Assembly: GCF_902498195.1 (NCBI RefSeq)
Contig: NZ_CABVIY010000004.1
Location: 620,001 to 684,000 of the forward strand
Source: Pseudomonas fluorescens
Lineage (GTDB): Bacteria > Pseudomonadota > Gammaproteobacteria > Pseudomonadales > Pseudomonadaceae
Direction of reading: 5' to 3'
DNA: 64,000 nucleotides
The notes under the pieces were generated by a model, which was not told the DNA's origin, searched no databases, and saw only the letters and a program-made list of their open reading frames with translations. Below are positions 23,626 through 31,404 of this stretch, piece by piece. The translations under genes and the position numbers were made by a program. Positions within the stretch are counted from its first letter, which is position 1, and each line of letters begins with the position of its first letter.

Positions 23626-24999
23626 ATGACCCAAGGCATTCGTAAACTGCTGATCGCCAACCGTGGCGAAATCGCCGTGCGGATCATCCGTGCGGCTAAG
23701 GAACTGGGGATTCCCACCGTTGCCGCGTGCAGCGAGGCGGACGTCGATTCCCAGGCGGCGCGCATGGCCGACGAGGTGCACATCCTCGGCCCGGCCCGCG
23801 CCGATAAAAGTTACCTGAACGTCGAAGCGTTGCTCGGGGCCTTGAAAGCCACGGGCGCCAACGCGGTACATCCCGGCTACGGCTTCCTGTCGGAGAACGC
23901 CGATTTTGCCGAAGCGGTGGTGGCGGCCGGGGCGATTTTCGTCGGGCCGAGCGCGGACACCATCCGCCGCATGGGCGACAAAGCCGAGGCCCGGCGCACC
24001 GCGCAAGCGGCCGGCGTGCCGGTGGTGCCCGGTTCCCCTGGTGAGTTGTTCGACGTCGAGTCGGCGCTCAAGGCCGCCGAATCCGTCGGCTTCCCGCTGC
24101 TGATCAAGGCCTCTGCCGGTGGTGGCGGGCGGGGCATTCGCCTGGCGGAAAATGCCGAACAGCTGAGCGAAGAATTTCCCCGATCCCAGCGTGAAGCCCA
24201 GGCCGCCTTCGGCAATGGCGCGGTGTACCTGGAGCGCTTCATTGGCAAGGCCCGGCACATCGAAGTGCAGGTGCTGGGCGATGGCCAGCACGCGGTGCAC
24301 TTGTTCGAGCGCGAATGCTCGCTGCAACGTCGCCGGCAGAAAATCTTTGAAGAGGCGCCGTCGCCGGTGCTCAATCAACAACAGCGCGAGACGCTCTGCG
24401 CCAGCGCCGTACGCCTGACCGAAGCCCTTGGCTACAAAGGCGCCGGGACCCTGGAATACCTGTACGACGACGCCACTGGCGAGTTTTTCTTTATCGAGAT
24501 GAACACACGGATTCAGGTGGAGCACCCGGTCAGCGAACTGATCACCGGCATCGATCTGGTCCAGGCCATGCTGCGCATCGCCGGTGGCGAGCCGCTGGGC
24601 TTCAGGCAAAGCGATATCCAGCTCAATGGCGCCGCGTTGCAAATGCGCCTGAATGCCGAAGACCCGGCACGGGATTTCTTCCCCAGCCCCGGCGTGGTGG
24701 CATCGCTGGTCTGGCCGCAAGGCGAGGGTGTGCGGGTTGATAGCCATCTCTACCCAGGCTACCGCGTGCCACCTTACTATGACTCGCTGCTGGCCAAGCT
24801 GATCGTGCATGGCCGCGATCGCAACGAAGCCCTGGCCCGTGCCCGAATCGCGGTGGAACAGACCACGCTCACCGGCATGGCCAGCACTCTGTCGCTGCAC
24901 GGCGAGTTGCTGGAACAACCGTGGCTGCACAGCGCCGACTTCCACACCGGCACCCTGGAAACCTGGCTGGCCGCGCGCCGCAGCGGAGGTGAAGCATGA
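23626..24999 (+). CDS. Biotin carboxylase (AccC-type ATP-grasp subunit)
   Basis: 457 aa. ATP- and bicarbonate-dependent carboxylation of the biotin carrier. The start is MTQGIRKLLIANRGEIAVRI. The ATP-grasp glycine loop is KASAGGGGRGIR; EMNTRIQVEHPVSELITGID and LNAEDPARDFFPSPG follow the canonical AccC layout. The second AccC-like domain ends near residue 450, so no carrier domain is fused. It overlaps pxpB by the ATGA at 24996. Being inside a PxpABC operon with its own carrier, it is a pathway paralogue, not the acetyl-CoA carboxylase subunit. Confidence 0.92.
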   Translation: MTQGIRKLLIANRGEIAVRIIRAAKELGIPTVAACSEADVDSQAARMADEVHILGPARADKSYLNVEALLGALKATGANAVHPGYGFLSENADFAEAVVAAGAIFVGPSADTIRRMGDKAEARRTAQAAGVPVVPGSPGELFDVESALKAAESVGFPLLIKASAGGGGRGIRLAENAEQLSEEFPRSQREAQAAFGNGAVYLERFIGKARHIEVQVLGDGQHAVHLFERECSLQRRRQKIFEEAPSPVLNQQQRETLCASAVRLTEALGYKGAGTLEYLYDDATGEFFFIEMNTRIQVEHPVSELITGIDLVQAMLRIAGGEPLGFRQSDIQLNGAALQMRLNAEDPARDFFPSPGVVASLVWPQGEGVRVDSHLYPGYRVPPYYDSLLAKLIVHGRDRNEALARARIAVEQTTLTGMASTLSLHGELLEQPWLHSADFHTGTLETWLAARRSGGEA

Positions 25000-25868
25000 G
25001 CAATCCAATCCGCTACAGCTTTGGCGCCGACGAGCATTTGTTCGCCGAAGTCAGCGACAGCATGTCCCTTGAAGCCTTCTTCAAGGGCATGGCCGTGACC
25101 CGTGCGGTAGAACGCCTGGCGCTGGATGGCGTGCTCGATGTGTGCCTGGCCAATGCCTCGTTCCAGATCCGTTTCGACCCGGACCGCGTCGCCCCTCACG
25201 ACCTGCTCGAAGCGGTGAAAGGCGCAGAAGCCGAGGCGGTTGCCGAGCGCACCTTGCAGACCCGGATCATCGAGATTCCGGTGCTGTACAACGATCCCTG
25301 GACCCACGAGACCCTGATGCGCTTTCGCGACCGTCACCAGGACCCGAGCGCCACGGACCTGGAATACGCCGCACGGATCAACGGCCTGGCCGACGTCGAG
25401 GCGTTCATCGCCGCCCACAGTGGTGCGCCGTGGTTTGTCTCGATGGTCGGCTTTGTCGCCGGCCTGCCGTTCATGTTCCAGATGGTCGAGCGCGAGCGCC
25501 AGTTGCAGGTGCCCAAGTACCTGCGGCCGCGCACCGACACCCCTAAACTGACCCTCGGTCACGGCGGCTGCTTTGGCTGCATCTACTCGGTGCGCGGCGC
25601 CGGTGGCTATCAGATGTTCGGCGTGACGCCGGCACCGATCTACGACCCGCAGCAGAACCTGGCGTACCTGAAAGAGCACATGGTGTTCTTCCGACCGGGT
25701 GACATCGTGCAGTTCAAGCCGATGGATCGTGAAGCCTACGACCAGGCCGTGGCGGAGGTCGACGCCGGGCGCTTCGACCTGCGCATCCGCCCGGTGGAAT
25801 TTTCGCTGGATGCGTTTCTGGCCGACCCGATCGGCTATCCCAAGTCGCTGCAGGAGGTGCTGGCATGA
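24996..25868 (+). CDS. pxpB: PxpB/KipI-family subunit
   Basis: 290 aa. The KipI/allophanate-hydrolase-subunit-1 fold corresponds to half of the urea carboxylase carboxyltransferase domain. Signature blocks: APWFVSMVGFVAGLPFM and LGHGGCFGCIYSVRGAGGYQ. Longer than B. subtilis KipI (about 240 aa) by an N-terminal extension and a C-terminal tail. ATGA overlaps link it to both neighbours, so equimolar assembly with PxpC is expected. In urea carboxylase this fold transfers CO2 from biotin to an amide nitrogen, which fits the biotin genes just upstream. Confidence 0.88.
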   Translation: MSNPIRYSFGADEHLFAEVSDSMSLEAFFKGMAVTRAVERLALDGVLDVCLANASFQIRFDPDRVAPHDLLEAVKGAEAEAVAERTLQTRIIEIPVLYNDPWTHETLMRFRDRHQDPSATDLEYAARINGLADVEAFIAAHSGAPWFVSMVGFVAGLPFMFQMVERERQLQVPKYLRPRTDTPKLTLGHGGCFGCIYSVRGAGGYQMFGVTPAPIYDPQQNLAYLKEHMVFFRPGDIVQFKPMDREAYDQAVAEVDAGRFDLRIRPVEFSLDAFLADPIGYPKSLQEVLA

Positions 25869-26839
25869 TCAAGGTACTCAAACCCGGTCTGGCCACCTCG
25901 GTACAGGACCTGGGCCGCGAAGGCTATTACCACTTGGGCATTCCGCCTTCCGGCGCGCTGGATCAATACGCCCTGAGTGCGGCCAATCAACTGGTAGGCA
26001 ACCCGGCCAATTCGGCGGCGCTGGAATGCACATTGCTGGGACCGGAACTGGAATTCCAGCAGGACGCGCTAGTGGCGGTGTGCGGGGCGCACATGACGCC
26101 AAAGGTCGATGGCGTGGACATGCACCCGGACACCGCGTTTACGGTAAAAGCCGGGCAAGTGCTGCGCTTTGATTTCCCGAAGGCCGGTGCCCGCGCTTAC
26201 CTCGCGGTGGCCGGTGGCGTCGATGTGCCGGTGGTGCTCGGCAGTCGCTCAACCTATGCGCTGGGCGCACTCGGTGGTTTTCAGGGCCGTCGCCTGATTG
26301 CCGGGGACGAATTGCCGGTGGGGGTTGCCAGCGGCAAGGGCCGCGCCGGTGCCAGCCTGCCCATGGCATTGCGTCAATCGCTGGGTGGCGAAATCACCCT
26401 GCGCGTGGTGCCGGGCCTGTACTACGACCGCTTGACCCCTGCGGCGGCGGACAGCTTTTTCGCCGAGGCCTGGACCGTCGGTTCGGAAGCGGACCGCATC
26501 GGTTATCGCTTCAAGGGCGGCAGTCCGCTGACGTTCCAGCCCCGCGAACAGCCGTTCGGCGCCGGTTCCGATCCGTCGAACATCGTCGACAGTTGCTACC
26601 CGATCGGCTCGATCCAGGTCCCAGCCGGGCTCGAACCCATCGTGCTGCACCGCGATGCGGTATCCGGTGGCGGTTACGCGATGATCGGCACGGTGATCAG
26701 CGCCGACCTCGACCTGATCGGCCAGATGCAACCCAACCAGAAAGCCCGTTTCGTGGCGGTGACCCTCGAAGAGGCGCTGGAAGCGCGACGTTCCTACAAG
26801 AAAAAACTCAGCTGCCTGAGCAAGCTGTTCCCTTCCTGA
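25865..26839 (+). CDS. PxpC/KipA-family biotin-dependent carboxyltransferase subunit
   Basis: 324 aa. KipA/allophanate-hydrolase-subunit-2 family, the second half of the urea-carboxylase-type transferase. Blocks: KPGLATSVQDLGREGYYHLG, SGALDQYALSAANQLVGNPA, LAVAGGVDVPVVLGSRSTY and FKGGSPLTFQ. It pairs with PxpB encoded immediately upstream (4-bp overlap). With the carrier and carboxylase the set has every domain of a split urea-carboxylase-like enzyme, with PxpA as the downstream hydrolase. Confidence 0.9.
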   Translation: MIKVLKPGLATSVQDLGREGYYHLGIPPSGALDQYALSAANQLVGNPANSAALECTLLGPELEFQQDALVAVCGAHMTPKVDGVDMHPDTAFTVKAGQVLRFDFPKAGARAYLAVAGGVDVPVVLGSRSTYALGALGGFQGRRLIAGDELPVGVASGKGRAGASLPMALRQSLGGEITLRVVPGLYYDRLTPAAADSFFAEAWTVGSEADRIGYRFKGGSPLTFQPREQPFGAGSDPSNIVDSCYPIGSIQVPAGLEPIVLHRDAVSGGGYAMIGTVISADLDLIGQMQPNQKARFVAVTLEEALEARRSYKKKLSCLSKLFPS

Positions 26840-26950
26840 TGCTGCCCGCCGCACGGCGCGGGTAATGCCAAACGGTGAGCCAACGCCGCACTTCGGTGCG
26901 GTGGCGGCTGCCCGCGCTTCAACCTTTGACTGGTTCTGGAGTTCACGCAT

Positions 26951-28267
26951 ATGGCTGCTTTATCGCAATCGAGTCAAACCGGGCAGGACCCGGCCAACCA
27001 TCCTGTTCCAGCTGAAGCGCGCATGGGTCGACTGTCGTTGACCATGGCCTGGTGGGCGGTGTGCAGCGCGATGTTTTACATCGTGGTCGGCGCGTCGCTG
27101 GCCTTGTCCTACGGCGCGCGCAATGCGCTGATCGGGATGGTCCTGTCGGTGATCAGCTACGGCCTGGTCAATGCCGTGCTCAGTCGCTTCGCGATCCGCA
27201 GCGGCTTGTCGGTGGCGCTGTTTTCACGGCTGTTGTTCGGCAGCACCGGTGCCTGCCTGGCAACGTTGATTTTCTTCTCCACGGCGATCTATTACGCGGT
27301 GTTCGAAGGCTCGGTGATCGCCGTCGCGCTCAATCACCTCTACCCGGAACTGGTCTATCCGCTGGCCGCGTTGCTGGTGGTGCTGTACAGCGTACCGATG
27401 ATTCTGGGCAGCGTGCAGCACTGGCTGGACAAGCTCAATGGCGTGCTGCTGCCGGTGTACCTGGGCGGCTTACTGGTGGCGGTGGGGCTGTCGATCAGCC
27501 GCTACGGCTACCAGCCGCAATGGCTGGATTTCGGCCCGGCGACCCCGAGTGCCTTCGGCTGGTGGGATTGCTTCGTCGCCTATATGGGCGTGTGGATTCT
27601 GATGCTGTTCACGTTCGACTACGCCCGGTTTGGCAAGGCCGAGGACGCCGAGTATCACGGTCGCTGGAACTTCGGCATGCCGTTCTATGCGGTGACCTTC
27701 CTGCTCAACGGCGCGGCGGGGATCTACCTGGTCAGCAGCATTCCCCACGAAGGCGCACTGAACGAAGTATCGGTGGTGATGGCGATCCTGCAGCTGATGG
27801 GGCTGTGGGGCCTGTTGTTTGTCTGGGCCACGCAAACCCGGATCAACACTGCCAATTACTACCTGGCGACCTTGAACATGCAGGCGTTTTTTGCCCGGTT
27901 CGGCGTGCGCGGTTCGTACCTGGCGTGGGCGCTGGCGGTCGGTGTGATCGTCTACGGCCTGATGCTGGCGGACGTGTTCGCTTATTTGCTCAAGGCGCTG
28001 GCCTATCAAGGCATTTTCGTGGTGGCCTGGGTCGGGGTGGCGTTGGCGCAGATTGTCTACGGACGGTATGACGCGGCGACGCTGGATCGGGTGGCGGCGT
28101 TCAACCCGGTGGGCCTGACTGCCTGGTTTGGCGGCACGGCGCTGGGGCTGGCGCTGATGTTTTCCGCAGGCGCGGCGAGCAGCTTCTCCGCACCCGCCAC
28201 GGTGATCGTTGCCTTTGCCTTGCAGGCCGGGTTGTCCCATCGCAGCCGGTTGCAGGTTACCGCCTGA
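26951..28267 (+). CDS. NCS1-type nucleobase/allantoin/hydantoin-like permease
   Basis: 438 aa, about 12 transmembrane helices. The pattern matches the purine-cytosine permease (NCS1) family: WWAVCSAMFYIVVGASLAL in TM1, LFGSTGACLATLIFFSTAIY in TM3, and WVGVALAQIVYGRY near the C-terminus. It lies 111 bp after pxpC on the same strand and is the only carrier of the operon. The substrate is therefore probably a small cyclic amide or ureide. NCS1 carriers are Na+ or H+ symporters. A REPIN follows 23 bp after the stop. Confidence 0.85.
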   Translation: MAALSQSSQTGQDPANHPVPAEARMGRLSLTMAWWAVCSAMFYIVVGASLALSYGARNALIGMVLSVISYGLVNAVLSRFAIRSGLSVALFSRLLFGSTGACLATLIFFSTAIYYAVFEGSVIAVALNHLYPELVYPLAALLVVLYSVPMILGSVQHWLDKLNGVLLPVYLGGLLVAVGLSISRYGYQPQWLDFGPATPSAFGWWDCFVAYMGVWILMLFTFDYARFGKAEDAEYHGRWNFGMPFYAVTFLLNGAAGIYLVSSIPHEGALNEVSVVMAILQLMGLWGLLFVWATQTRINTANYYLATLNMQAFFARFGVRGSYLAWALAVGVIVYGLMLADVFAYLLKALAYQGIFVVAWVGVALAQIVYGRYDAATLDRVAAFNPVGLTAWFGGTALGLALMFSAGAASSFSAPATVIVAFALQAGLSHRSRLQVTA

Positions 28268-28290
28268 TTTTTCGGGTATCCCCGATCCCC

Positions 28291-28380
28291 TGTGGGAGCG
28301 GGCTTGCTCGCGAAAGCGGTGTGTCATTTAGCGCAAATGCTGACTGACAGGGCCCCTTCGCGAGCAAGCCCGCTCCCACA
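28291..28380. repeat. REPIN between convergent NCS1 and ABC transporter genes
   Basis: TGTGGGAGCGGGCTTGCTCG to GCAAGCCCGCTCCCACA. It occupies nearly the whole intergenic gap and can serve as a bidirectional transcript-end hairpin. Confidence 0.92.
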
Positions 28381-28392
28381 TTTGGATCTTCG

Positions 28393-30099
28393 TCAGGCGC
28401 GGGAAGGCTCAACCTTGCGATGCACCCACCGGGCCTCGCTCTGCAGCTCCAAGACTTGCCAGTGGAAGCGCTCCAGCGAGGCATTGTGGCCGATGCTGAT
28501 CAGGATCGCATCCGGCAGGCTCTGCTTGAGCAGCTGGTAGCAGCGCGCTTCGTTCGCCGCATCCAGCGCCGAACTGCTTTCGTCGAGAAACAGCACCGCA
28601 GGGCGCGCCAGCAATGCCCGGACGAAGGCGCAGCGTTGCTGTTCACCGACGCTCAGGGTCTGCGACCAATCCCGTTCCTCGTCCAGTTGGTCGCTCAGGT
28701 GTTGCAGGCCGACTTGCTGCAGGGTGTGGCGCAGGGCGGTGTCCTCTTCGCGATCCGCCGGGTTGGGATACCACAGCACTTCGCGCAGGCTGCCCAGCGG
28801 CAGGTAAGGTTTTTGCGAGAGGGTCAGCGCCCGCCCGCGGTCGTAACTGGCCGAACCGCAGGCATGGGGCCAGAGCCCGGTGACGGTGCGAAGCAAGGTC
28901 GACTTGCCATAACCGGACGGCGCGCTGATCAGCAGGCTGTCACCCGGTGCCAGTGACAGGTTGAAGCCATTGAGCAGGGGGCGGCCGTTCGGCAGCCAGA
29001 TCTCCAGATCCTTGATATGCAGGCCATCGGCTTGCTGGCCAAGTACGACCTGCGACTTGACGTCGACACCGTCCAGACGCTCCTGGAAACCGATCAGGCG
29101 GTCGATCACCGATTTCCAGGCCGACAGCTCCGGGAACACCTCGACCAGGTAGGCGATGGCCGCGTGCACCTCGCCGAAAGCGGCGCTGATCTGGGTCAGG
29201 CGGCCAAGGGGGAACGCGCCGGCAAAGAACTGCGGGGCCATGATGAACATCGGGATGACCGTGGCACTGCGCAGGTAGAAGGTCGAGTAGCCCATGATCA
29301 GCTTCTGCTTCTTCACCAGCGCCCAGAAGTTTTCCAGTGCCGCTTCCAGGCGTTGTTTGAAGCGGGCATTCTCCACGGCCTCGCCGCGATACTGGGCGAC
29401 CGAGTCGGCGTTTTCCCGCAGGCGCATCAGCGCGAAACGGAAGTCGGCCTCGCGCCGCTGCTGCATGAAATTGAGCCGTGGCAAGGCGCGCCCCAGCCAG
29501 AACGCCAGGCCCGTGCCCGCCAGCGCGTAGACGATGGCGACCCACACCAGCAACCCGGGAATGATCACCGTCTCGTCCATGAACGGCACGCTGACCAGAC
29601 TGGAGGCCTGCCAGAGAATGTGCAGGAAGGAAAACAGCGACACCACCGACGTCAACAGACCCAGGCTCAACTTCAGTGACTTGACGATGAACAGGTCGAT
29701 GTCCTCGGCGATCCGCTGATCGGGGTTATCGACGTCGCTTTCAGTCAGTTTCAGCTTCTGGTAGCGCTGGCTGCCCAGCCATTGCCCGAGCAGGTTGTGG
29801 GTGGACCAGCGACGCCAGCGCAGCGTCAGCTTTTGCTGGAAGTGAAACGCGGCGACGGTGAACGTGGCCGTGCCGATCTGCAGCAGGATGAATTGCAGGC
29901 CACCGAGCAGGAAACCGGGGTAGTCCTTGTCTTGCAAGGCGTTGTAGAAGTGCAGGTTCCAGAAGTTGGTGAGGATGTTGATGCCCACCAGGCACAGGGT
30001 CATCAGCACGGTGGCGACCAGCAACAACAGCGCCGGGTACTTTTGCTCGGATGCCCAGAAAGGCCCTGCGAGACGCCAGAAGTTGCGGAGTGTTTGCAT
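28393..30099 (-). CDS. SbmA/BacA-like ABC transporter (permease fused to ATPase; YddA type)
   Basis: 568 aa. The N-terminal SbmA/BacA-type transmembrane domain (about 10-330) includes TNFWNLHFYNALQDKDYPGF and RWRRWSTHNLLGQWL. The C-terminal ATPase has Walker A APSGYGKST (393-401), signature LSVGEQQR (483-490) and Walker B VLFLDESSSALD (502-513). E. coli YddA has this architecture; relatives move peptides, vitamin B12 or other bulky molecules. The start lies about 65 bp from a Fur-like palindrome shared with divergent fhuF. An iron- or siderophore-related role is possible but unproven. Confidence 0.87.
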   Translation of the reverse strand: MQTLRNFWRLAGPFWASEQKYPALLLLVATVLMTLCLVGINILTNFWNLHFYNALQDKDYPGFLLGGLQFILLQIGTATFTVAAFHFQQKLTLRWRRWSTHNLLGQWLGSQRYQKLKLTESDVDNPDQRIAEDIDLFIVKSLKLSLGLLTSVVSLFSFLHILWQASSLVSVPFMDETVIIPGLLVWVAIVYALAGTGLAFWLGRALPRLNFMQQRREADFRFALMRLRENADSVAQYRGEAVENARFKQRLEAALENFWALVKKQKLIMGYSTFYLRSATVIPMFIMAPQFFAGAFPLGRLTQISAAFGEVHAAIAYLVEVFPELSAWKSVIDRLIGFQERLDGVDVKSQVVLGQQADGLHIKDLEIWLPNGRPLLNGFNLSLAPGDSLLISAPSGYGKSTLLRTVTGLWPHACGSASYDRGRALTLSQKPYLPLGSLREVLWYPNPADREEDTALRHTLQQVGLQHLSDQLDEERDWSQTLSVGEQQRCAFVRALLARPAVLFLDESSSALDAANEARCYQLLKQSLPDAILISIGHNASLERFHWQVLELQSEARWVHRKVEPSRA

Positions 30100-30164
30100 G
30101 AGTGTCTGATGAGCCCGGTCGCTGACGACGTTGAGTTTGCAAGGGAGGGCGGATAGGATCGGCC

Positions 30165-30183
30165 AATGCTAATCGTTTGCATT
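30165..30183. promoter_or_regulatory. Candidate Fur box between the SbmA-like gene and fhuF
   Basis: The 19-bp AATGCTAATCGTTTGCATT has matching ends AATGC/GCATT and an AT-rich centre like pseudomonad Fur sites. It lies in the divergent region upstream of fhuF, a classical Fur-controlled gene. Confidence 0.5.
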
Positions 30184-30211
30184 ATTCAGGGATAGTCACG
30201 GGAGACCCGGT

Positions 30212-30988
30212 ATCGAATTTCCAGAATGGCTCAACCAGGCCTGGCCGCCGATACAGCGGGTCATTCGCGATGATCCGGGCGATCAGCCGTCAATAGCGTT
30301 GAGCCGGCTCGTCGACCCCGCCGTGCTGCACCCGTTGCTGACCCGGTTCGCCCTGCTTTACCCGGGCGTGAACCGCGCCGCCGTGGTGTCGCAGTGGTCG
30401 ATGAACTACATGAGCATCGTCCTGCCGGCCGCCCTGGCCTGTGTACTCACCCGTCATGGTGCAATCGATTTGTGGGGCGAGGAAGCCGTGCTGCTGCACG
30501 ATGACGGCCAGCCCCTGGCGCTGGGATTGCCTGGCGAACTGCCGACCCTGGCGGGCGAAGACCGGGCCGCCTACTGGTCGCGCCTGATCCACGAGCACCT
30601 GGCCGCGCTGTTCGTCCCGCTGGCCGCCGCCGGAGGCCTGGCGCCGAAGATCCTGTGGGGCAACATGGTCGCCATCTGGGACGGTGCGTTCGCGAGAATG
30701 GATGCCGACTTGTCCAGGGACGGGTTCGCCGAGGCGCACCAATGGCTGGAGCCGGTCACGGTGCTCGACGGGCGCCTCAAGCTCAGGGGCCTGCAACGCA
30801 TGGTCGAGTCGCCGGCGCCGCAGGTCGTCGCGCAATTGCCCTTGCGTCGGCATTGCTGCCTGCATTACCAGTTGCACGCCCCCGTCGAAGGCGAACCGCC
30901 GGTGCTGTGCGAGTCCTGCCCCAAGCTGCACCGTCTGCCGGTGGCGGAGCAGGTGAGTTACTTGCACTACATCTATGAGGACGGTTGA
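30212..30988 (+). CDS. fhuF: FhuF-like siderophore-iron reductase
   Basis: Cytosolic [2Fe-2S] ferric-siderophore reductase. Conserved GNMVAIWDGAF and a C-terminal cysteine cluster RRHCCLHYQ...CESCPKL are present; 16 residues separate the CC pair from the C-x2-C, against 10 in E. coli FhuF. The first ordinary start is TTG at 30299 (229 aa), which has no ribosome site. The frame stays open upstream, encoding IEFPEWLNQAWPPIQRVIRD, which looks like a genuine FhuF N-terminus. A GGGAGA sits 6 bases before an ATC at 30212, so a rare ATC start (258 aa) or a mutated ATG is likely. It is divergent from the SbmA-like gene across a Fur-like site. Confidence 0.8.
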   Translation: MEFPEWLNQAWPPIQRVIRDDPGDQPSIALSRLVDPAVLHPLLTRFALLYPGVNRAAVVSQWSMNYMSIVLPAALACVLTRHGAIDLWGEEAVLLHDDGQPLALGLPGELPTLAGEDRAAYWSRLIHEHLAALFVPLAAAGGLAPKILWGNMVAIWDGAFARMDADLSRDGFAEAHQWLEPVTVLDGRLKLRGLQRMVESPAPQVVAQLPLRRHCCLHYQLHAPVEGEPPVLCESCPKLHRLPVAEQVSYLHYIYEDG

Positions 30989-31013
30989 GTGGCGACAGTG
31001 GGTGGGTGCCTGC

Positions 31014-31313
31014 TCAGGCGAGACGCCGGACCAGTTGCAAGCCGGCCAGCGGGAGTCCTACGCCAGCGATGCACAGGCCCCAGACCAGGCCTTCGAGGCC
31101 GAATGCGATCAGTGCGCCACCCACGACGGTCGCGGGCAACACCGGAAAAAACAGCAGGCCGATCAGTAGCGCATGGGCGCCCAGCAACCTTTTCAAACGA
31201 CGCTTGGCATTGAAAATACAGACGATCCAGAACACGGCCCAGAACCCGATGCTCAATAAATAAAGGGCTAGATGGAGCAAGTCTCCCATCATTCCATAGC
31301 CGTGCATTGCCAT
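31014..31313 (-). CDS. Small inner-membrane protein of unknown function
   Basis: 99 aa with three hydrophobic helices (LLHLALYLLSIGFWAVFWIV, ALLIGLLFFPVLPATVVGGA, LIAFGLEGLVWGLCIAG) separated by a basic loop (NAKRRLKRL). No known motif. It is convergent with fhuF, 25 bp apart, and lies downstream of the PvdE-like exporter on the same strand after 91 bp. A function in the iron segment is only positional inference. Confidence 0.7.
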   Translation of the reverse strand: MAMHGYGMMGDLLHLALYLLSIGFWAVFWIVCIFNAKRRLKRLLGAHALLIGLLFFPVLPATVVGGALIAFGLEGLVWGLCIAGVGLPLAGLQLVRRLA

Positions 31314-31404
31314 CCCTCCGTTACGGTTTGCAGTGAGTTCGAAGAACTGTAGACGACATTACCCCTTCAAGACTACCCGCTAGAGCGATCGGCACCGCAA
31401 CCCT

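Noticed and set aside
22518..26839. Plain 5-oxoprolinase operon
   Set aside because: Not rejected as a family assignment, but insufficient alone: the dedicated biotin carrier and carboxylase inside the operon are unexplained by known 5-oxoprolinase.
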